48,734 nucleotides of DNA from CAZQSL01 sp964595945 (GTDB lineage: Bacteria; UBP15; UBA6099; JAJRTR01). The notes below the pieces were generated by a model, which saw only the letters and a list, made by a program, of their open reading frames with translations, was not told the origin of the DNA and searched no databases. Within the stretch, counting starts at the first letter, position 1. Each line of letters starts with the position of its first letter. The position numbers were made by a program, and so were the translations under genes. The stretch lies in NCBI GenBank assembly GCA_964595945.1, contig CAZQSL010000011.1, forward strand, positions 1 to 48,734, given 5' to 3'. Positions 34,466 to 40,553 of this stretch are shown piece by piece.

Positions 34466-34488
34466 GTGCGGGGCGCATGGCGCCGCAC
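34466..34488 (-). terminator. Hairpin after flagellin 3
   Basis: GTGC/GCAC outer and GGCGC/GCGCC inner stems around ATG, with a two-base bulge. No T-tail. A further hairpin (CCGGA/TCCGG) lies nearer the flagellin 2 leader, matching the layout between flagellins 2 and 1. Confidence 0.4.
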
Positions 34489-34512
34489 TCTATTATTTGT
34501 CCACACGTCAGA

Positions 34513-35382
34513 TTACTGGAGCAGCGAAAGGATGTTCTGGGGCTGCGAGTTGGCCTGCGCGAGGATCGCCATGCCGCTCTGCTGGAGTATCTGGAGCTTG
34601 GTGTACTCGCTGATTTCGGAGGCCATGTCGGCGTCGATGATTCTGCTTTTCGCGGCGGCGATGTTGATGGATTCGGCGCTGAGGTCATTGATCGCATAGT
34701 TGAGTCTGCGTTCCTGGATGCCGAGTGTGGCTCTGACGTCTGAAATTTTGTTGAGGGCGGTCTGAACGGCCGAGATGGCGATGCCGGCTGCCGACATGGC
34801 GGTAGCTGCGCCGGCATATCCGGCTGAGAGGCCGATGACTGTGGCGGCTGTGCCGTCGACGGAGAGTCCGAGTGCGGAGACGCCCATGCAGGAAATCTGG
34901 ATGGCGAGCTGCATGGTGGTCTTGTTGTCGGCGCCGATCTGGAGCTGGAGCCCTGCGCTGAAGATGCCGCTGAAGAGGGTTTTGGTGTTGAATGTAACGG
35001 CTTCCGATTTGCGCTGGAGTTCGCTTTTGAGGCTTGAGAACTCGTTGTTGAGGCGATTGACGTCCGCGTCGGTGAGGGTGGCTTCGTTGGCTGCTCTTAC
35101 GGCGAGGTCGCGCATTCTGAGAAGGATGTTCTGGGTTTCGGCGAGCGCGCCATCGGCGGTGTGGATGAGGCTGATGCCGTCTTCGGCGTTCTGGATAGCG
35201 ACGCTGATGCCGCCGAGCTGAGCTTCCATGCCCTTTGCGATTGCCAGACCGCTGGGGTCATCGGCCGCAGTGTTGATCTTGAGGCCGGATGAGAGTCTCT
35301 GGAGCGTGCCGCTCATGCTGTTGCTTGTCGATCTCATGTTGTTGAGGCCGATAAGCGCGTTTACGTTTGTGTTGATAACCAT
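34513..35382 (-). CDS. Flagellin 3, group A
   Basis: This 289-residue flagellin is the first gene of group A in transcription order. It is very similar to flagellin 1 throughout, including the centre (LQIGADNKTTMQLAI, SCMGVSALGL), with differences mainly at about 190-205 (TAATVIGLSAGYAGAATAMS). Intact N- and C-domains, no outer domains. Its leader differs from the other two in group A and contains an extra ATCATGGATGAT hairpin. I found no clear sigma28 promoter directly upstream; the next 500 bases hold a flagellin pseudogene. Confidence 0.96.
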   Translation of the reverse strand: MVINTNVNALIGLNNMRSTSNSMSGTLQRLSSGLKINTAADDPSGLAIAKGMEAQLGGISVAIQNAEDGISLIHTADGALAETQNILLRMRDLAVRAANEATLTDADVNRLNNEFSSLKSELQRKSEAVTFNTKTLFSGIFSAGLQLQIGADNKTTMQLAIQISCMGVSALGLSVDGTAATVIGLSAGYAGAATAMSAAGIAISAVQTALNKISDVRATLGIQERRLNYAINDLSAESINIAAAKSRIIDADMASEISEYTKLQILQQSGMAILAQANSQPQNILSLLQ

Positions 35383-35385
35383 TTG

Positions 35386-35438
35386 TGTCCTCCATCATCC
35401 ATGATGTGGGTATTAGCCGCAACGGGTCTCCTTACCCG
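35386..35438 (-). promoter_or_regulatory. Leader of flagellin 3: GGA sites (putative CsrA)
   Basis: The stem CGGGT/ACCCG (35438-35434 with 35427-35423 on the minus strand) shows the hexaloop AAGGAG. ATC/GAT then presents the hexaloop ATGGAT just before the Shine-Dalgarno ATGGAGG. A GCCGGG/CCCGGC hairpin lies upstream, as in the flagellin 1 leader. Confidence 0.6.
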
Positions 35439-35539
35439 CCCTGCCGGGCGCTTCCCGGCATAATGCCTCCTGTGTCATTTTCGCACGGTGCAGCGTACTG
35501 CCCATGCCCTGTTAGTGTGTTATTGCAACGATGCGGGCA

Positions 35540-35985
35540 TTTCCCGGTTAGCTGCAATATCTGATCCTGCGTGTAATCGCTGAATACTCCATCGAGCCTT
35601 CGATCCCCGATGCCAGGCACCGGGAGCAGCGTATTCAGTCTTGCCGTGAAGCGTTGTTGCCAAACTCGATCATGAGTAGGCGTCTATTGCTGACACCAAG
35701 TGATCGATACATCGAAAACCGTCCCGGGATTAAGTCCGTGATGATTTCTTCCTGCTTCGATCTCCATGAAAGAGCCTGCATACCGTGTGCGATCTCGAAG
35801 CCGCCCGGGCTTCCGAAACTTTATGATCGTCAGCCTCAAGCGCGGTATCGCTCATCGCGCGCTCTGGATGATAAATGCCGGCCGGAGATTGCCGGCCCCG
35901 GTGAGCGCGTTGCCCGGATTCCATTGGGGAATCCACATACATGCCGGCCTGTGATCACGCCAGCGATCTCCTGTTTAGCCATTTT
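35540..35985 (-). pseudogene. Decayed flagellin gene
   Basis: Translated pieces on the minus strand match the neighbouring flagellins in order. At 35809-35772, PGGFEIAHGMQA matches PSGLAIAKGMEA; at 35703-35676, SLGVSNRRL matches SLGIQERRI; at 35578-35552, DYTQDQILQ matches EYTKLQILQ in another frame. The last two blocks are 128 bases apart, against 123 in intact copies. The first two are only about 105 bases apart, against roughly 540, so the centre is deleted. Stops (TGA, TAA) interrupt the frames. A candidate start, ATGGCTAAACAG, lies near 35965. Boundaries are approximate. Confidence 0.6.
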
Positions 35986-37223
35986 CCCGGATTTTCCTGT
36001 CCGGTAAGCCGCAAGGATGCATTCCCAGCGTAAGTCCTCCTAGTGAGTAAGACTGCCACCACCTCCTTCATGGTTTTCTTTTATATTTTTTTTCGTTTTT
36101 TTGCATATATGTGAACTTGTCAAATGTCGAAAATCAGCCGTGCCATGGACGAACGGAATAATACATATTTAAATGTCAAAGTACTCTATGCAGCGGCACC
36201 GGCATCACGCCCGTCAACTTACCGCGCATACACGACAACCGCGACTGCTCCTGTCCCGCCACCCGCCATTACACGGACAGCGACCGGCAATCGCATATAG
36301 ACCTCCGCCCTCGCTTGACCGCAAATCACGTCGCCTGCCATCCAGCCCGTGATGCCGCATATACGGCACACAAGCCCCGCACGCCACCATATCCGCTATG
36401 GACTATCTATCCATATACGAATACACGAGGTACACTTGCGACATATTTCCATACGCACAATCACCCTCCGGCGCGCTGCCTGCGACCATGTCCACGTCAT
36501 CCTTTCCACTCAAGGAGCGGGATCGTTATTATCTTCTCTCTCAAATCAGACCATTCATTCACCTGTCGTTCACAATTTTATATATATTCATCTCATTTCA
36601 AATTATGCGGCATCCCTTCGACAGTCACACACAGCCGCACGCGCCCTGGAAAACGTGGATAGCGCACTCACAAACACTCCACAGACCTGATGAGGCCTGA
36701 GAGAAAAACGGCTGGCATCGACTCTCTGCATTCATACCATTCAGCCCGGAAGCCGGGAAAGCAGTCCGCAGACAACGTAAAACGGCCCGTACCGCACTTA
36801 TCGGCTGATACCGGCCTGTCGTTTGTGAACGCAAAAGCCTTCACAATCTGCAATGACTGCATTTAGATGCGCATGATCCACATAAGGCTCCTGATCACGG
36901 GCGGCCCGGCGATGGCTTGCCCTCCATCCCGCCTTGCGGCTCCGGCACACGATGGCGCCCTGATACGCAAATGCGGTTCCGCCTGTGCCGCGAGCGGCGC
37001 AAGGCGGGTTCACGTGCCATTATTCAGTTGTTATGACATGGTATTATGTACAGAGGCGTAAGGCTTTTCCGGAAAACGGGAAAACCGAAGGCCGCGTCTG
37101 CCTGTGTCAGCGACGCAACTCCTCCGGTTCCACGCAAGCTGCCTTTGTCGGCATGTAATTATTAGTATGGAGCGCCTGCGTCTCCTCGCGGAAATATTTG
37201 ACTGGTTTATATCCGCTTTTCCG

Positions 37224-37284
37224 AAACACTCTCATGGGGCGGGAGTGTTTGGGGAAAGGCCGGCCCGTGATACAGGAGGCCGGC
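37224..37284 (-). terminator. Two hairpins after flagellin 4
   Basis: Downstream of flagellin 4 on the minus strand comes GCCGGCC/GGCCGGC (37284-37278 with 37265-37259), followed by TTTC, then AAACACTC/GAGTGTTT (37250-37243 with 37231-37224), whose 3' arm ends near further T. Together they probably end the group B transcript. Confidence 0.55.
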
Positions 37285-37311
37285 TGATTATCCTTGAGAT
37301 AGTGTGCGGTT

Positions 37312-38160
37312 TTACTGCAGGAGCTGCAGTACGTTCTGCGGCTGGGAGTTGGCCTGTGCGAGGATCGCCATGCCAGTCTGCTGGAGGATCTGGAGTTTGG
37401 TGTAGCCGCTGATTTCGGCTGCCATGTCGGCGTCATAGATTCTGCTCTTGGCGGCCGAGATGTTGGTGCTTTCGGCAGAGAGGTCGTCGATGCAGTGATT
37501 GATGCGGCGTTCCTGGATGCCGAGGCTCGCGCGGATGTTGGATGTGATGTTGATGGCCGACTGCACGAGGTCGATTGCGGTTTTCGCATCGGCAACGATC
37601 GAAATCGTAGCCGAGCCGGCGGCGAAGCGGAGACCGAGGCCGGAGAGGCCGAGTTCGGGGATATAGATCGTGAGTTGGTGGACATCGAGATTGTCGGGGC
37701 CCACCTGGAGCATGAGTCCGGTGCCGGCGTTGGAGAAAATGCCGCTGAAGAGTGTCTTTGTGTTGAAAGTGACTGCGTTTGCCTTGCGCTGGAGTTCATC
37801 CTTGAGGCTGGTGAATTCGCTGTTGAGACGGCTGAGGTCGGAATCCGTCAGAGTAGCTTCGTTGGAGGCTCTGACCGCGAGGTCGCGCATGCGCATGAGG
37901 ATATCCTGAGTCTCGGCGAGTGCGCCGTCGGCGGTGTGGATGAGGCTGATGCCGTCTTCGGCGTTCTGGATGGCGATATTGATGCCACCGATCTGGGCTT
38001 CCATGCCCTTGGCGATGGCGAGACCGCTCGGATCATCGGCTGCGACGTTGATTTTCAGGCCTGAGGACAGTCTTGTGAGAGATGTCTGAAGGCTCTGTTC
38101 GGTCTTTCTGATGTTGTTGAGACCGATCAGTGAAGAGAGATTTGTGTTGATTACGCTCAT
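37312..38160 (-). CDS. Flagellin 4, group B
   Basis: This 282-residue flagellin is the shortest of the array. Group B start MSVINTNLSSLIGLNN, then KTEQSLQTSLTRLSSG; C-domain SLGIQERRINHCIDDLSAES, YDADMAAEISGYTKLQILQQTG. The group B proteins share a cysteine in INHC that group A lacks. The centre is short: LMLQVGPDNLDVHQLTIYIPE and then FAAGSATIS. Core domains only. It is the last gene of group B in transcription order. Confidence 0.96.
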   Translation of the reverse strand: MSVINTNLSSLIGLNNIRKTEQSLQTSLTRLSSGLKINVAADDPSGLAIAKGMEAQIGGINIAIQNAEDGISLIHTADGALAETQDILMRMRDLAVRASNEATLTDSDLSRLNSEFTSLKDELQRKANAVTFNTKTLFSGIFSNAGTGLMLQVGPDNLDVHQLTIYIPELGLSGLGLRFAAGSATISIVADAKTAIDLVQSAINITSNIRASLGIQERRINHCIDDLSAESTNISAAKSRIYDADMAAEISGYTKLQILQQTGMAILAQANSQPQNVLQLLQ

Positions 38161-38167
38161 TGCTGGT

Positions 38168-38206
38168 ATTCCTCCATGAATGATTCAGAGGGCGTCCGTG
38201 CCTCTG
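38168..38206 (-). promoter_or_regulatory. Leader of flagellin 4: two GGA sites (putative CsrA)
   Basis: The stem CAGAGGC with G(C)CCTCTG (38206-38186 on the minus strand, one bulge) shows the hexaloop ACGGAC closed by C-G, that is CACGGACG. TTC/GAA then presents the hexaloop ATGGAG over the Shine-Dalgarno (38180-38168). Confidence 0.65.
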
Positions 38207-38226
38207 GGATATGTTTGTTATTTTAA

Positions 38227-38262
38227 ACGCCGCATCTCCTCAATCCTTTCGGGATGCCGCGT
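38227..38262 (-). terminator. Hairpin between flagellins 5 and 4
   Basis: Ten-base arms (38227-38236 and 38253-38262) with one mismatch. In the direction of flagellin transcription the hairpin is followed by TTTAAAAT, a weak T-tail. Confidence 0.45.
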
Positions 38263-38269
38263 ATTTTTT

Positions 38270-39142
38270 TTACTGCAGGAGCTGCAGTACGTTCTGCGGC
38301 TGCGTGTTGGCCTGTGCGAGGATCGCCATGCCGGTCTGCTGGAGGATCTGGAGTTTGGTGTAGCCGCTGATTTCGGCTGCCATGTCTGCGTCATAGATTC
38401 GGCTCTTGGCGGCCGAGATGTTGGTGCTTTCGGCGGAGAGATCGTCGATGCAGTGATTGATGCGGCGTTCCTGGATACCGAGGCTCGCGCGGACGTTGGA
38501 TGTGATGTTGATGGCCGACTGTACGTAGTCGATGGCGGTTTTAGCGTTGGCGAGGTTAGTGATCTGGGCTTCGCCGACGACCGTGGTGCTGACCATGTTG
38601 ATGGGGTACACGAGGCCAAGGCCGGAGAGGCCGAGTTCGGGGATATAGATCGTGAGCTGGTGGACGGCGAGATTGTCGGGGCCGACCTGGAGCATGAGTC
38701 CGGTGCCGCCATTGGAGAATACGCCGCTGAAGAGCGTTTTTGTGTTGAAGGATACCGCGCCCGCTTTTCGCTGGAGTTCGTCTTTGAGGCTGGTGAATTC
38801 GTCATCGAGACGCGTCAGGTCAGCGGTTGTGAGGGTGGCTTCGTTGGAAGCTCTGACCGCGAGGTCGCGCATACGCATGAGGATGTCCTGCGTTTCGGCG
38901 AGTGCGCCGTCGGCGGTGTGGATAAGACTGATGCCGTCTTCGGCGTTTTGGATGGCGATATTGATGCCGCCGATCTGGGCCTCCATGCCTTTGGCGATGG
39001 CGAGTCCGCTCGGGTCGTCCGCCGCGACGTTGATTTTCAGGCCTGAGGACAGTCTTGATAGAGATGTCTGAAGGCCCTGCTCGGTCTTTCGCATGTTGTT
39101 GAGACCGATTAGCGATGAAATGTTGGTGTTGATTACACTCAT
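38270..39142 (-). CDS. Flagellin 5, group B
   Basis: This 290-residue flagellin starts MSVINTNISSLIGLNNMR. The frame is open ten codons further, but the MSVINTN start and the Shine-Dalgarno before it match its paralogues. The centre is slightly longer than in flagellin 4 (MVSTTVVGEAQITNLANAKT near 195-215). It has INHC and AEISGYTKLQILQQTG as in the rest of group B. Core domains only. Confidence 0.96.
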   Translation of the reverse strand: MSVINTNISSLIGLNNMRKTEQGLQTSLSRLSSGLKINVAADDPSGLAIAKGMEAQIGGINIAIQNAEDGISLIHTADGALAETQDILMRMRDLAVRASNEATLTTADLTRLDDEFTSLKDELQRKAGAVSFNTKTLFSGVFSNGGTGLMLQVGPDNLAVHQLTIYIPELGLSGLGLVYPINMVSTTVVGEAQITNLANAKTAIDYVQSAINITSNVRASLGIQERRINHCIDDLSAESTNISAAKSRIYDADMAAEISGYTKLQILQQTGMAILAQANTQPQNVLQLLQ

Positions 39143-39146
39143 AGTG

Positions 39147-39189
39147 CCCCTCCATGAACTTTTGACAGGCAAGCGTCCCTGCCGCCTGT
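39147..39189 (-). promoter_or_regulatory. Leader of flagellin 5: two GGA sites (putative CsrA)
   Basis: Outer stem ACAGGC/GCCTGT (39189-39184 with 39170-39165) and inner GC/GC show the hexaloop AGGGAC closed by C-G, that is CAGGGACG. CATGGAGG over the Shine-Dalgarno lies within 39158-39147. Confidence 0.65.
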
Positions 39190-39205
39190 TTGCGTATATG
39201 TAGAC

Positions 39206-39238
39206 ATGCGACCCGCCTACTGTTCAGGCGGGTCGCAT
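39206..39238 (-). terminator. Perfect hairpin between flagellins 6 and 5
   Basis: Perfect 12-base arms ATGCGACCCGCC (39206-39217) and 39227-39238 with a nine-base loop. There is no T-tail on the minus strand, so partial termination or 3'-end stabilisation is as likely as full termination. Confidence 0.55.
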
Positions 39239-39260
39239 CTACTTACCGTTTGAAAGGTTA

Positions 39261-40121
39261 TTATTTCAGGAGCTGGAGTACATTCTGCGGCTGTGAGTTG
39301 GCCTGTGCGAGGATCGCCATGCCAGTCTGCTGGAGGATCTGGAGTTTGGTGTAGCCGCTGATTTCGGCTGCCATGTCGGCGTCATAGATTCTGCTCTTGG
39401 CGGCCGAGATGTTGGTGCTTTCGGCAGAGAGGTCGTCGATGCAGTGATTGATGCGGCGTTCCTGGATACCGAGGGTGGCGCGGACATTGGATGTGAGGTC
39501 GATGGCTGCCTGGACGTAGCTGATGGCTTCTTTGGCTGCTGCCATGCTGGTGATATTGGCGAAGTTGCCACCCGTCTGGCTGAGGCCGAGTCCGGAGAGT
39601 CCGAGCTGGGGGATGTAGATGGTGAGCTGGTGCACGTCGAGGTTGTCCGGGCCGACCTGGAGCATGCGGCCGATCTGACCGGCGCCATCGCCTGAGAAGT
39701 ATGTGCTGAAGAGGGTTTTTGTGTTGAAGGTTACTGCCGTGGATTTTCTCTGGAGTTCGTCCTTGAGGCTTCTGAATTCGTTGTCGAGTCTCTGCTGGTC
39801 CGCTACCGTGAGAGTTGCTTCGTTGGATGATCTCACTGCGAGGTCGCGCATTCTCATGAGGATATCCTGAGTTTCCGCGAGGGCGCCGTCGGCGGTGTGG
39901 ATGAGGCTGATGCCGTCTTCGGCGTTTTGGATGGCGATGTTGATGCCGCCGATTTGCGCTTCCATGCCTTTGGCGATGGCGAGACCGCTCGGGTCGTCGG
40001 CTGCCACGTTGATCTTGAGACCTGACGAAAGCCTTGTCAGTGAGGTCTGAAGACCGCTTTCGGTCTTTCTGATGTTGTTGAGACCGATGAGTGAAGAAAT
40101 GTTAGTGTTGATGACGCTCAT
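39261..40121 (-). CDS. Flagellin 6, group B
   Basis: This 286-residue flagellin is the first gene of group B, 80 bases downstream of a sigma28-like promoter. Group B start MSVINTNISSLIGLNNIRKTESGLQ written in parts: MSVINTNISS, then IRKTESGLQ. The centre (YFSGDGAGQIGRMLQVGPDN, then SQTGGNFANIT) resembles flagellin 2 at its beginning, hinting at exchange between groups. It ends in LLK instead of LLQ. Core domains only. Confidence 0.96.
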   Translation of the reverse strand: MSVINTNISSLIGLNNIRKTESGLQTSLTRLSSGLKINVAADDPSGLAIAKGMEAQIGGINIAIQNAEDGISLIHTADGALAETQDILMRMRDLAVRSSNEATLTVADQQRLDNEFRSLKDELQRKSTAVTFNTKTLFSTYFSGDGAGQIGRMLQVGPDNLDVHQLTIYIPQLGLSGLGLSQTGGNFANITSMAAAKEAISYVQAAIDLTSNVRATLGIQERRINHCIDDLSAESTNISAAKSRIYDADMAAEISGYTKLQILQQTGMAILAQANSQPQNVLQLLK

Positions 40122-40126
40122 TGTGC

Positions 40127-40179
40127 ATCCTCCATGATTGTTTTTTATTAGGAATCTTGAGAGGCATCCTTGCCTTCTC
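40127..40179 (-). promoter_or_regulatory. Leader of flagellin 6: two GGA sites (putative CsrA)
   Basis: The stem GAGA(A)GGC/GCCTCTC (40179-40159 on the minus strand) shows the hexaloop AAGGAT closed by C-G; CAAGGATG matches the high-affinity core CARGGAUG. ATC/GAT then presents the hexaloop ATGGAG over the Shine-Dalgarno (40138-40127). The two sites are 28 bases apart between loop and second stem. Confidence 0.7.
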
Positions 40180-40199
40180 TTGCAAACCCTACACTGTTG

Positions 40200-40227
40200 T
40201 TAACGGCACGATTGGGAAATTACTTGA
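40200..40227 (-). promoter_or_regulatory. Sigma28-like promoter for group B flagellins
   Basis: On the minus strand TCAAGTAA (40227-40220), 12 bases, then GCCGTTAA (40207-40200), against the consensus TAAAGTTT-N11-GCCGATAA. The -10 has one mismatch. The transcript would begin near 40192 and contain both GGA sites in a leader of about 70 bases. Confidence 0.6.
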
Positions 40228-40553
40228 GCGGTTATTCTGTTTTTTTCGAAATATCCATAGTTTTGTCTTTTGAAATGGTCCTGTTTCGGTATTAAGTTTT
40301 TACTCTCATGGCATAATCCACCCTGTGGAGCACTCCTGCCGGTCCTTTCGGATCGCGGAGCGGGCATGTGGCTCAAGCGCAGCCGCATGCGTCACGCCCT
40401 CTTATAATTCAATGGTAATATATACAACTATCTGTTATCATCTTATTTGACTCACCGGGCTTCCGGCGCGCCATCAGGCGGTGCACGGCTATCGATCCGC
40501 CGCCTGTCTGCGGAGCCCTTTCATTCATACTCGCCCCGGGACATTTCCTAAGC

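Larger units (their letters stand above)
35383..37311. other. 1.9-kb spacer between the two flagellin groups
   Basis: The region has no intact recognisable gene. Nearest flagellin 3 lie its leader and then a decayed flagellin (about 35540-35985). At 36047-36068 the minus strand has AAGGAGGTGG and TAGGAGGA, Shine-Dalgarno-like or GGA-type sites not followed by a plausible reading frame. About 36081-36115 is very AT-rich. The remainder to 37223 has only short open frames without recognisable similarity. Two hairpins near 37224-37284 belong to the 3' end of flagellin 4. Confidence 0.5.
40122..40553. other. Divergent region between flagellins and PAS kinase
   Basis: These 432 bases hold the flagellin 6 leader and its sigma28-like promoter on the minus side. 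On the plus side there is a TATAAT at 40411-40416 without a clear -35. No gene is apparent in it. Confidence 0.45.

Noticed and set aside
36315..36700. Three overlapping frames of about 100 codons in the flagellin spacer
   Set aside because: All three frames are open at once over the same bases, none has a Shine-Dalgarno or recognisable sequence; composition effect.
32479..40121. Flagellin array considered as an invertible phase-variation locus
   Set aside because: All copies are on one strand with their own ribosome-binding sites; I saw no recombinase gene and no inverted recombination sites flanking the copies.
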